Of a stretch of 21,945 bases of DNA, positions 9,013 through 16,637 are shown one piece after another. Each line of letters begins with the position of its first letter. Position 1 is the stretch's first letter. Under the pieces are notes generated by a model that did not search any database, was not told where the DNA came from, and worked only from the letters and a program-made list of their open reading frames with translations. The translations under genes and the position numbers were made by a program. This DNA comes from UBA6544 sp049601975. GTDB taxonomy: Bacteria > Pseudomonadota > Alphaproteobacteria > UBA8366. The stretch covers positions 1 to 21,945 of the forward strand of contig JBMYRC010000063.1 in the NCBI GenBank assembly GCA_049601975.1, read 5' to 3'.

Positions 9013-9561
9013 GCGTGCCATAGTCGTCAGGCTCGAAGACGTCCACCTGAATTGTCTCCAGCCGCGCCGACGTCGCATCGGCGATTACATTTGCCTCGAC
9101 CTCGCTCAGCAATCCACTTGTCATGACTGCTTCGATTTGAGTCGCTTCTCCGTCACCATCGATTTCACCAGAACGCACCGCGTCTTTCACGCGTTCCCTA
9201 AGGGGCTGTGCGGTCACCACCTTTGCCAAGGTCGCTTCCAACTCACCCAACCCCTGTTCCTGGCTCGCCGGAATATAGATGTCCGGTGTCAGGTGCTCCC
9301 GCGCTTCGCCACCATCCACCCCGGAAGGTCATTCGGAACTGCACCCACATTCATCAGGAAACGGCTGAGGCCGCCGCCGCCCGCGAACAAATCTTTCGTC
9401 GCCACGCTCCGGCAATAAGCACCGGTCTCTTTGTGCAGCAAATATGAAGGGATGATGGTCTCGAAGCGGGCAAAGTGATTGAACAGGAATATCTGTCCGT
9501 CTTCCGCACGCCCATCTTCATGATGAAACTTAATATTCAGCCCAAGCCGACTCTCGAGCAA
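9002..9561 (-). pseudogene. Deletion remnant: PlsC-like acyltransferase start joined to FadE (acyl-CoA dehydrogenase) C-terminus
   Basis: Two minus-strand frames meet here. The upstream one (9289-9561, TTG or near) contains GQIFLFNHFARFETIIPSY and KDLFAGGGGLSRFL, which match the start of a glycerolphosphate-type acyltransferase (NH..R.ET block in place of the NHxxxxD motif), and stops soon after NDLPG. The downstream one (9002-9319) reads EHLTPDIYIPASQEQGLGEL, then PLRERVKDAVRSGEID and ARLETIQVDVFEPDD, the C-terminal DUF1974-type tail of long FadE acyl-CoA dehydrogenases. The two are in different frames and overlap by about 30 bases near 9300. The whole acyltransferase C-terminal half and all catalytic parts of the dehydrogenase are absent. 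The simplest history is a deletion of a few kilobases between two adjacent fatty-acid genes. Not expected to make a working enzyme. Confidence 0.72.
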
Positions 9562-9619
9562 GAAAAAATGTCTTCACACACCATTCGTATGTCGAGGTCT
9601 TAATCTCAAGATCGGCTAG

Positions 9620-9642
9620 ATCGTAAATATGATCCTTACGAT
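9620..9642. promoter_or_regulatory. Inverted repeat, candidate operator (distal)
   Basis: Perfect seven-base arms ATCGTAA (9620-9626) and TTACGAT (9636-9642) around a nine-base spacer. It lies about 285 bases before the ligase start and just outside the acyltransferase remnant, so it could have served either direction. Confidence 0.4.
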
Positions 9643-9667
9643 TCACTTATTGCCGATAACCCTCTCA

Positions 9668-9690
9668 TGATTAACGACAAATGTTAATCA
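9668..9690. promoter_or_regulatory. Inverted repeat TGATTAAC-N7-GTTAATCA, candidate operator
   Basis: Perfect eight-base arms (9668-9675 and 9683-9690) around a seven-base spacer, 23 bases in all. The size and symmetry suit a dimeric winged-helix regulator such as MarR; a MarR gene lies downstream at 11401. Which protein binds is not shown by the sequence. It is about 237 bases upstream of the ligase start. Confidence 0.5.
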
Positions 9691-9926
9691 CTTACTAACG
9701 CTTCACTATACAGATGAATCAAGCTCGTTTTTCTCATCATTTCATAACATTGGTAGAGTTCGGACTGAATTCAAAATCGTGTGGTAGAAATCGGCAGTTA
9801 CAAAATTTGGCCTCCGGATATGTTAAGTTGAATCCAACAAAATCACGAACGGCGCCGAGGCTAATACTGAAACTCTCGACGTGACGGTTAATCCTCTTGC
9901 GAAAAGAGAAAAGGATAGGTGGGGAT

Positions 9927-11294
9927 ATGGCGGGCAAACTAAATTTCGAAGAGCTCAAAGACGCCGTCAATCGGCATGAAATCGATACTGTTCTAGCAGT
10001 TCAAGTCGACATGCAAGGCCGCTTAATGGGCAAGCGCATGCAAGCAGAATTCTTTATCGACAGCGCATGGAAGGAGACCCATAGCTGCAACTATCTTCAA
10101 GCTACCGATCTGGAGATGGAAACCGTTGAGGGTTATCGGTCGACCAGTTGGGAATCCGGATACGGCGACTATACGATGCGTCCGGACCTAGAGACGATCC
10201 GCCGCATTCCCTGGTTGGATGGCACGGCATTGGTGATGTGCGACGTTCTTGATCATCACACCCATGCGGAAGTTCCACACTCACCCCGCGCCATCTTGAA
10301 ACGCCAGGTCGCCCGACTGCTCAATATGGGAATGATCCCCTATACGGCCTCGGAACTCGAATTCTTTCTTTTCCGTGAAAGTTACGAAGAAGCGCAAACT
10401 CTCGGCCATCGTGGCCTGACGCCCATCAGCGCCTATAACGAAGACTACCACATCTTTCAGACGACGAAGGAAGAGGAAGTCATGCGCGCCATCCGAAACG
10501 GATTGAACGGCGCAGATATTCCCGTGGAAAATTCCAAAGGCGAAGCCTGCGCTGGACAGGAAGAAATTAATGTCCGCTATACCGATGCACTGACGATGGC
10601 AGACCGCCACGCAATTATGAAAAACGGCTGTAAGGAAATTGCCTGGAGTAACCAACGCTCGATTAGCTTCTTGGCTAAATGGCACAACGATCACGCGGGC
10701 AGCTCGTCGCATATCCATCAATCGCTCGCAGGCTTGGATGGAAGCTCTCTATTCTTCGATCCCGATAAGGAACACGGCATGTCGGACCTCATGCGCCAGT
10801 ATCTTGCCGGACAGTTAAACCACGCTGACGCCACGACCTATTTCCTCGCGCCGTATATCAATTCATACAAACGTTTCATGGCTGGTACCTTCGCGCCGAC
10901 AAAAGCGGTTTGGTCAATGGACAATCGGACCGCCGGGTATCGCATTTGCGCCGGTGGGACGGACGCAGTGCGAATAGAATGCCGGATTGGCGGCGCCGAT
11001 TTGAATCCATATCTTGCGATGGCGGCCCTAATCGCTGCGGGCATAGACGGCATCGAAAGGCAAAGCGAGTTGGAACCAGCCTTCACAGGTGACGCCTATA
11101 GCGAAATCAAGATTCGGAAAATTCCCTCGACCTTACGCGCCGCCACTGTCGCACTCGATCAATCCAATATGTTGCGGTCGGCCTTTGGCAACGAGGTGAT
11201 TGATCACTACGTCCACGCAGCGCGTTGGGAACAGCACGAATACGACCGCCGCATCACCGATTGGGAAGTGGCCCGCGGGTTCGAGCGGGCGTGA
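9927..11294 (+). CDS. Glutamine synthetase family protein (gamma-glutamyl ligase type)
   Basis: A 455-residue member of the glutamine synthetase superfamily, which activates a glutamate carboxyl with ATP and joins it to ammonia or an amine. The active-site set is complete: metal-binding Glu143 and Glu145 (SELEFFLF), Glu212/213 (GQEEINVRY), the HIHQSL block (His262, His264), Asn333-Arg334 to Arg339 (NRTAGYRI) and Arg349-Glu351-Arg353 (RIECRIGG). The adenylylation-site region of classical GlnA is not recognisable, and the surroundings are catabolic, so a gamma-glutamyl-amine ligase (as PuuA for putrescine) or another specialised ligase is at least as likely as housekeeping ammonia assimilation. 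I chose ATG 9927 (MAGKLNFEEL); AAGGATAGGTGGGG lies just upstream, and the frame extension to 9897 adds only ten charged residues. A MarR gene follows 106 bases later. Confidence 0.88.
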   Translation: MAGKLNFEELKDAVNRHEIDTVLAVQVDMQGRLMGKRMQAEFFIDSAWKETHSCNYLQATDLEMETVEGYRSTSWESGYGDYTMRPDLETIRRIPWLDGTALVMCDVLDHHTHAEVPHSPRAILKRQVARLLNMGMIPYTASELEFFLFRESYEEAQTLGHRGLTPISAYNEDYHIFQTTKEEEVMRAIRNGLNGADIPVENSKGEACAGQEEINVRYTDALTMADRHAIMKNGCKEIAWSNQRSISFLAKWHNDHAGSSSHIHQSLAGLDGSSLFFDPDKEHGMSDLMRQYLAGQLNHADATTYFLAPYINSYKRFMAGTFAPTKAVWSMDNRTAGYRICAGGTDAVRIECRIGGADLNPYLAMAALIAAGIDGIERQSELEPAFTGDAYSEIKIRKIPSTLRAATVALDQSNMLRSAFGNEVIDHYVHAARWEQHEYDRRITDWEVARGFERA

Positions 11295-11400
11295 ACATAG
11301 AAATTGCGACATTAGTGCCAAATGGAACATATAACCATACTCACTTGGTCCCGGGCCATTTAAACTAGCCGCACGCCAAGATCAGCTGGAGACTTCGCCA

Positions 11401-11898
11401 TTGCCGCGCCATGCCGATACCAATGACGTATTACCCGAGCCGAAAGACCTGACGGCGCTCTTCGAGCGCGCGGAAGTTCCCGACCTTTACCGGCTCTCCT
11501 ATATCACCAATGCGTTGGTGTTGCCGCTTTACGATGCGGTCAAGCGCGACTTTGATTTATCACGCGGAGAGTATCTACTGCTGTTTTGCCTGTCACACTT
11601 CCCGGTGCTGACCGCACGCGACGTGGCGGAGATGTCCAAACGGCCCCGCAACACCATCTCCCGCGCGGTTCACCGCATGCTCAACGAAGGATATATCAAT
11701 CGTGTCCCCGACCCGGAAGATGGTCGTCAAGCGCGCCTGACAATTACCCAAAGCGGCCGAGAACTACACGATAGAGTCATGGAACGGTTTCGAAGTCGAG
11801 AGACGCAAGGCTTCCAAATTCTCGATAAAGACGACCGAGTGACCTTGGATCGAATTCTCCAAAAACTCGCACTGCATATCGCATTTACATTAGACTGA
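11401..11898 (+). CDS. MarR family transcriptional regulator
   Basis: A 165-residue DNA-binding protein of the MarR family. The winged helix-turn-helix is clear: the recognition region is TARDVAEMSKRPRNTISRAVHRMLNEGYI, followed by the wing VPDPEDGRQARLTITQSGREL (about residues 75-125), with dimerisation helices on both sides. No early in-frame ATG exists; I take the TTG at 11401, which has GGAG nine bases upstream. MarR proteins usually respond to small aromatic or acidic ligands and control neighbouring genes. Candidate targets are the ligase upstream (palindrome at 9668-9690) and the Tct transporter or hydrolase promoter (palindrome at 15536-15549); this is inference from position only. Confidence 0.9.
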   Translation: MPRHADTNDVLPEPKDLTALFERAEVPDLYRLSYITNALVLPLYDAVKRDFDLSRGEYLLLFCLSHFPVLTARDVAEMSKRPRNTISRAVHRMLNEGYINRVPDPEDGRQARLTITQSGRELHDRVMERFRSRETQGFQILDKDDRVTLDRILQKLALHIAFTLD

Positions 11899-12242
11899 AT
11901 GGCTGCTGCGACGTACTGGAGCCAAGAAAATATCCCGGCCCGATGACTTCATTCTCCGCTCCACAATTACTCTAAAGACGAAGCTAAAGCGCGCCTAGTG
12001 TTCCAGCATACGGGACAAGCTTGGTGCCGCGTCACCCTCCCCAAAGGTGACAAGTTTGCGCAGATGCAAACCTAGAGACCATTCTGATCGTCCGTGCTTT
12101 TCGAACTAGATTGGACAAGTAACAGTCAAATGGCGTAAGGCGCGAAACGGATTCCCGGTCTGCGGTTTTTATATTTGCCGATCTTCGTCAGAAACTGCCG
12201 AGCCTTTACCGCGATGGCCGGAAAACTGCGGGGTCCCCCCTC
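11899..12242. other. Gap between convergent genes marR and the Tct permease
   Basis: 344 bases with no gene seen on either strand. One short hairpin (GTCACC 12031-12036, GGTGAC 12046-12051, nine-base loop) lies in the middle; it could help end transcription from either side, but no T-run follows on either strand. No other recognised element. Confidence 0.4.
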
Positions 12243-14210
12243 TTACCCACCGAGCCACCAAGGCATCTCTACAAAGCTTTGGAGCAAGCCCGCCGGATAT
12301 CTCAGTGTTAGAAAATAAGACATGAGACCGAGAAAAGCGACGCCAGCGATCCCCATCACGGCGTTCCTAATCCGCGACGAATCCGTATGCCAACTCGTAA
12401 AGGCAAATATGAAAAATGCGCACCCGAACGGGAATCCAACCAGCGCGACCGCCCCCAACATTCCGATCACCCAGGCGATGTAATAATACTCGCTCCGTTC
12501 AGGCGCATCACCGTGTTCGCCGTCGTGCAGGGCAGCTATCGGCCTGTTCGCACGGAACATTGCGATCAACAAAGGCGTGGCCAAGCCGATTGCAACAAGA
12601 GAAGCAATCATCGGAAAGGTGCGGCCTAATACGTGATACTGGAAACTATCAAAAAATGTAACGACGGCAAACGCCGTCATGAACACCGCGAAGTAAAGTT
12701 GCGGCCGCTTGTTTTGCACACCGTTAGGTCCGTCATCCGCATAGGTTTTCCCGGCGTTCGGAGAAAACCGCCACGCCATGTAGATTGAAACTATCGTTAG
12801 GATCAACAGAGCAATAACAATCGGGCGTTCAAAAAAGCTCCAACCGTAGACTTGCGCGGCCTGATATATCTTCGGTTCCAGCCGTGGTGCCAAGAAATAG
12901 CCAATCAGCAGGGCCGGGCGCGACCACCCGAAGCGTTTCATAAAGACACCGAGTGTGCCGACAAAAAGCAGGGCAATCAGGTCCTGCCAATCACGGGTCG
13001 CCTGAAACGCCGCGAAAAATATCAGCATGATCATAAAAGGCGCTAATAACGCGTATCGAATTGTCGTCAATTTTGCGACGTGATTAGCGACCGCAAGACA
13101 TACGATCGCGCCCAGTACATTCGCCAGAGCCAACGACCAGATCATCACGAATGTCAGGTTGAGGTTTTCCGTGATCATGCCAATCCCGGGCTCAACTCCA
13201 ACGAGGACAAACCCACCCAACAGGATGGCCATGCTACCGGACCCAGGGATACCGAAAAGGAGCGTTGGGATCAGAGCGCCACCTTCCTTGGCGTTGTTCG
13301 CGGATTCTGGAGCCAATACCCCCCGAATATCACCCTTGCCGAACCCTTCGCGGTCTTTCGATGTCTGTATGACATGGCCGTAGGCAATCCAATCGACGAC
13401 TGAACCACCCAACCCCGGCAAGGCACCGACAATGCAGCCAATCACCGAACACCGCAGGACAATCCATCTGTGCCGCACGGCATCCTTGAACCCCTGCAAC
13501 CAGCCATGTCCAAGGGTACCAGTTTCGGAAATTGAGCGACTGCGCCTGAGCAGATCGATGATCTCGGGCAGGGCAAACATCCCTAGTCCGATGATCACGA
13601 TCGGCAGCCCATCGCTGAGGTAGCTGGATCCAAACGTCATGCGGAATTCACCGGTCGCGGGAGCGGCTCCGATGCTCCCGACTAATAATCCAATCCCGCA
13701 AGTGGCGAGGCCTTTTAGTGCACTTGTGCCGGTCAACATACCAATCATGCTGAGAGCGAGAACAATGAGCAGCAATTGTTCACCAAAGCCCATTGCCAGA
13801 ATGATCGGCCGCGCGGCAAAGACGGCTCCGGTCAGAATTATCGCACCGAACAATCCACCGAAAAGGGATGCCGTGAATGCCGCGCCAAGAGCACGCGCGC
13901 CTTCTCCTTTTTTCGCGAGCGGAAAACCGTCGACAACCGTGGCTTGAGACCCGGCCGTGCCGGGGATGCCCATCAATACCGAGGGAAATGTATCGGATGT
14001 TACTGTCGGCGCCAGCAAGCCTATCATCATCGATAGAGCATGGGATTCGTCCATGCCGAATACGAAAGGCAGTAAGATCGATAACCCAGCGATCCCACCC
14101 AAGCCTGGCAGAATACCGACAATCAAGCCGAGCAAAGTCCCTAGGCTCAAAAACAGCAAATGCGCCGGCGTCGCCATATCCGCCAGGGCCTGGAAGAAGA
14201 ACTCAATCAA
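12243..14210 (-). CDS. Tripartite tricarboxylate transporter permease, TctA-TctB fusion
   Basis: A 655-residue inner-membrane protein combining both membrane subunits of a Tct transporter. Residues 1 to about 490 are TctA: GILPGLGG at 32-39, repeated as GALPGLGG near 265, and GIPGTAGSQATVVDGFPL and FGIPGSGSMAILLGG, the paired signatures of the large subunit. From about residue 500 to the end lies a TctB-like (DUF1468) small subunit with four predicted helices (QLYFAVFMTAFAVVTFF, then two hydrophobic blocks after a charged loop GEHGDAPERSEY). In most systems TctB is a separate gene of about 150 residues; none occurs here. The start is TTG with GGAGGA seven bases upstream. It follows the binding-protein gene by 86 bases containing a strong hairpin. 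It imports an organic acid using an ion gradient; the substrate is unknown. Confidence 0.9.
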   Translation of the reverse strand: MIEFFFQALADMATPAHLLFLSLGTLLGLIVGILPGLGGIAGLSILLPFVFGMDESHALSMMIGLLAPTVTSDTFPSVLMGIPGTAGSQATVVDGFPLAKKGEGARALGAAFTASLFGGLFGAIILTGAVFAARPIILAMGFGEQLLLIVLALSMIGMLTGTSALKGLATCGIGLLVGSIGAAPATGEFRMTFGSSYLSDGLPIVIIGLGMFALPEIIDLLRRSRSISETGTLGHGWLQGFKDAVRHRWIVLRCSVIGCIVGALPGLGGSVVDWIAYGHVIQTSKDREGFGKGDIRGVLAPESANNAKEGGALIPTLLFGIPGSGSMAILLGGFVLVGVEPGIGMITENLNLTFVMIWSLALANVLGAIVCLAVANHVAKLTTIRYALLAPFMIMLIFFAAFQATRDWQDLIALLFVGTLGVFMKRFGWSRPALLIGYFLAPRLEPKIYQAAQVYGWSFFERPIVIALLILTIVSIYMAWRFSPNAGKTYADDGPNGVQNKRPQLYFAVFMTAFAVVTFFDSFQYHVLGRTFPMIASLVAIGLATPLLIAMFRANRPIAALHDGEHGDAPERSEYYYIAWVIGMLGAVALVGFPFGCAFFIFAFTSWHTDSSRIRNAVMGIAGVAFLGLMSYFLTLRYPAGLLQSFVEMPWWLGG

Positions 14211-14240
14211 TTACAGTTCCTCCACTTACGACCGAGCAAT

Positions 14241-14275
14241 CGCGGTCCGGCCATGAACCGAGAGGCCGAACCGCG
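14241..14275 (-). other. Intercistronic hairpin between binding-protein and permease genes
   Basis: Arms 14241-14252 and 14264-14275 pair over eleven of twelve positions (one C-A mismatch), GC-rich, with an eleven-base loop. It sits in the 86-base gap just after the binding-protein stop, on the transcript side, and no T-run follows. This fits a 3' stabiliser or partial attenuator that keeps binding-protein mRNA above permease mRNA. Confidence 0.55.
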
Positions 14276-14296
14276 GTAGTGTTCCGAATCTTCAAA

Positions 14297-15424
14297 CTAC
14301 TTCAAGTCTACGCCGTGATTTTCCTTCAAATACGGCTTCAACCAAGCCTTGGCTTCCGGCGATATCTTTGTCGCCGCATCCCGGACTTCGAGAGCTTGAT
14401 CACTGATCGTCTGCGGATACGCTCCGAAGATCTTGGCTTTCTTACTGATGAAATCAGCGTCCTCAAGCATCATTCGCGCAGCGTTTCGCCAAGCTTCGAC
14501 GACATCCTTAGGCGTGCCTTCGGGCAGGTTCAGAGATTTCGACATCGTCACCAACATGTGGAACAACGATTTATAAGCCTCGTAACTCGGCCCCGATGGC
14601 GCTTTGCCATGAACCGCCTCATAGGCTTCCTGCCAGATCGGCACATCCGGCCATGTCGGATCGCGCACGAACTCACCAGCCGCATTGTAAATGCCAAAGG
14701 TATAAAGCGGTACCGCGATACCGTCCTCGATGAGTTTCTTACGATTGTTGCGGTACGACAGGCTATTGTCGAAATTGACCGTAAATTCGCCACGCTCGAA
14801 TGCCAGGGCCATGGGTCCGTTGCCCTTCATGCCCCAGACGTCTTTGGTCTTAATACCGAGCAGATTGAGGCCAACCCGTAAGCTCAAACCGGCCGAGGTC
14901 GGAGTCTTTCCGCCGAAAACCAGTTGCTCCGGTTTTAAGCTCCGCATCTTCTCGATTTTGCCTTTGATCGAAGGGATATCCTGAATTCCCAGATCTTTGC
15001 GCACATATTGCATTGTGCTGCGCGGCGATAGAATGATCGGAATGAACTCATTCAACTTGAATTTCACTCGGGGATCGCCGAGCGCAAAATTCGAAATTGT
15101 CGACGTGGACAAAGCGAATACCCAGGTGCCATCCGGCTTTGCCTTGCTGGCAAAGTAATTGCCACCCAGAATACCGCCCGCTCCTGATTTATTCAGCACC
15201 AGAATCTTCGGATTTCCCGGTAAATACTTTTGGAAATACGGTTGCAAGAACCGGGTATAACTATCCGTTCCACCACCTTCATTGAATGGCACGACGATCG
15301 TTATCCGCTTGCCGGAAAAATCAACAGCATGCGCCGGTGTGTTTAGCACCATCGCAGCTCCCGTTAACAAAATCGGTATGGCAATCAAGCGAAACAGCCA
15401 ACTGCCAAATGCCCACTTTTTCAT
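14297..15424 (-). CDS. Tripartite tricarboxylate transporter substrate-binding protein (TctC/Bug family)
   Basis: A 375-residue periplasmic binding protein. The N-terminus is a classic signal peptide: MKKW, a hydrophobic core (LIAIPILLTGAAMVL), and a cleavage site after PAHA. The mature protein begins VDFSGKRITIVVPFNEGGGTDSYTRFL, the Bug-family start with the glycine-rich ligand loop, followed by VLNKSGAGGILGGNYFASKAKPDG, another family hallmark. At 375 residues it is somewhat longer than the usual 320 or so. I chose ATG 15424 because AAGGGGGA stands six bases upstream; the GTG immediately before it (15427) is too close. It hands its ligand, probably a carboxylate, to the fused permease encoded next. 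A TATAAT-like element on the minus strand (15477-15482) may be its -10 box, but no good -35 is visible. Confidence 0.9.
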   Translation of the reverse strand: MKKWAFGSWLFRLIAIPILLTGAAMVLNTPAHAVDFSGKRITIVVPFNEGGGTDSYTRFLQPYFQKYLPGNPKILVLNKSGAGGILGGNYFASKAKPDGTWVFALSTSTISNFALGDPRVKFKLNEFIPIILSPRSTMQYVRKDLGIQDIPSIKGKIEKMRSLKPEQLVFGGKTPTSAGLSLRVGLNLLGIKTKDVWGMKGNGPMALAFERGEFTVNFDNSLSYRNNRKKLIEDGIAVPLYTFGIYNAAGEFVRDPTWPDVPIWQEAYEAVHGKAPSGPSYEAYKSLFHMLVTMSKSLNLPEGTPKDVVEAWRNAARMMLEDADFISKKAKIFGAYPQTISDQALEVRDAATKISPEAKAWLKPYLKENHGVDLK

Positions 15425-15791
15425 CACAAATCCCCCTTCGGTTTCACTCCATTATCCAAATACCGGAGCGCGAAAGATTATATATAGAGGCCCGATAGTT
15501 CCCGCATAGCCACGTCACTAAAAAATTTTCCCGTCATAGGAATTCCTATAAAAACTCTATAGATCAACGAATTCAATAATTTAATATATCAACTCTTTCT
15601 CAGCTCAATGCGTATCCGCTTCACTCATAGCGGAGAAAGACAATCGCCAAATCGCAACGTTAAGACTTTCGGCTTTGCTGGCAAAGAATAGGATTTGAGC
15701 CTGGCCCAAACATGTGTCCAAGAAGTTATGATAACGGGCGCAATTGCCCATCGCGATTAGATTGTGTTTACGTTCATCCGGGAGAGACTGC
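15425..15791. other. Divergent control region between the Tct operon and hydrolase gene
   Basis: 367 bases between divergent genes, AT-rich from 15475 to 15600. It must contain both promoters. Visible elements are a minus-strand TATAAT-like box (15477-15482) and a perfect 14-base palindrome (15536-15549). A 77-codon minus-strand frame (15605-15838) overlaps the hydrolase start and resembles nothing known; I do not call it a gene. Confidence 0.5.
15536..15549. promoter_or_regulatory. 14-base perfect palindrome, candidate operator
   Basis: ATAGGAATTCCTAT reads the same on both strands. It lies about 110 bases before the Tct binding-protein start and about 240 before the hydrolase start, beyond the minus-strand -10-like box. 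It may be a binding site for a dimeric regulator of the Tct operon. Confidence 0.4.
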
Positions 15792-16634
15792 ATGTTCAAC
15801 AACAAGACCATCACAAGCGTGGACGGCGTCGCACTCAATTTTCGAAGCTTCGGTAATCCAGCAGGCCAGCCAATCCTCCTTGTACATGGATTCGCGCAAT
15901 CTCTTTGGTGTTGGCAAAAACAATTCTCGGCTCCCGAGCTTCAGAGCTTCCATCTGGTCGCATTCGATATGCGCGGCCATGGCCAATCCGATAAACCCGA
16001 TGTCCCTGCAGCCTACCAGTCAAGTGACGTCTGGGCAGACGACGTTGCCGCTGTGATCGACGGATTGGGACTTGAAAATCCGCTGGCCGTCTTTTGGTCG
16101 TACTCCGGCCTCGTATTGTGCGATTATCTGCGCCGATATGGAGATGGCGCGCTCTCCGGGATGAACTTTGTGAGCGCGCGTACGAAGGTCGGTACACCAG
16201 CAGCCAAGGAAATGTCGGGCACCCTTTTCTCCGATCTCGTTCCGGGTTTCTGTTCCGCGGATGCGGTTCAGCGCGAGGCCGCCGTACGCCTCTTCCTAGA
16301 AAACCTAACCGAGGGCGACATCCCCAATCCCGATTTCTACACCATGCTCGGCTACAATCTCGCAGTGCCGCCGCACGTCTGTGCCGCCATGCTGGATCGC
16401 CAGGTCGACAATGATGACGTGCTTCAGCGCAGCACGGTGCCAACGCTCATTACGCACGGCAATTGCGACACCTCAGTCTTGCCCTTGATGGCACAACACC
16501 ATGAACGCATCATGCCCCAGGCGGAACTCGCGCTCTGGTCCAATATCGGACATGCTCCGTTTTACGAGGATGCCGACCGTTTCAATACGGAACTCGCGCG
16601 TTTCGCAATTCAGTGCTTTAGGTCCGAGGCATAG
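15792..16634 (+). CDS. Alpha/beta hydrolase with altered nucleophile elbow
   Basis: A 280-residue classical alpha/beta hydrolase of the epoxide hydrolase / C-C hydrolase / haloperoxidase-like type. VHGFAQ (31-36) provides the oxyanion hole, followed by FDMRGHGQSDKP (58-69). The nucleophile region is VFWSYSGLVLCDYL with Ser103; the usual GxSxG has become Phe-Trp-Ser-Tyr-Ser, so both elbow glycines are replaced, although SGLV follows. Asp226 (THGNCDTSVLP) and His254 (NIGHAPFYED) complete a plausible triad. The ATG at 15792 has GGAGAG five bases upstream; an in-frame extension to 15744 has no ribosome site. It ends three bases before a convergent gene. Hydrolysis of a ring-cleavage product, ester or lactone are all possible; the sequence does not decide. 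Confidence 0.87.
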   Translation: MFNNKTITSVDGVALNFRSFGNPAGQPILLVHGFAQSLWCWQKQFSAPELQSFHLVAFDMRGHGQSDKPDVPAAYQSSDVWADDVAAVIDGLGLENPLAVFWSYSGLVLCDYLRRYGDGALSGMNFVSARTKVGTPAAKEMSGTLFSDLVPGFCSADAVQREAAVRLFLENLTEGDIPNPDFYTMLGYNLAVPPHVCAAMLDRQVDNDDVLQRSTVPTLITHGNCDTSVLPLMAQHHERIMPQAELALWSNIGHAPFYEDADRFNTELARFAIQCFRSEA

Positions 16635-16637
16635 CGG

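Larger units (their letters stand above)
9562..9926. other. AT-rich upstream region of the glutamine-synthetase-family gene
   Basis: 365 bases without a gene, clearly more AT-rich than its flanks between about 9600 and 9760. It holds two separate inverted repeats (9620-9642 and 9668-9690). Part of it is probably the former promoter of the deleted acyltransferase gene on the minus strand, and part is the promoter of the ligase on the plus strand. I could not pick a convincing -35/-10 or sigma-54 (GG-N10-GC) pair. Confidence 0.5.

Noticed and set aside
8963..9418. 151-codon plus-strand frame past the unknown protein
   Set aside because: It overlaps the end of the 7708 gene in another frame and mirrors the acyltransferase/FadE remnant, which has the real family matches.
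11352..11366. Symmetrical CCCGGG-centred site upstream of marR
   Set aside because: Symmetry fails beyond the central six bases.
12031..12051. Rho-independent terminator between marR and the Tct permease
   Set aside because: Only six base pairs and no T-run on either strand; recorded as a hairpin only.
13877..14881. 334-codon plus-strand frame
   Set aside because: It runs antisense through both Tct genes, whose products are clear family members; the frame is low in complexity of family signal and Arg/Ser/Pro-rich like a shadow.
15605..15838. 77-codon minus-strand gene in the divergent region
   Set aside because: No ribosome site or homology seen and it overlaps the true start of the hydrolase gene.
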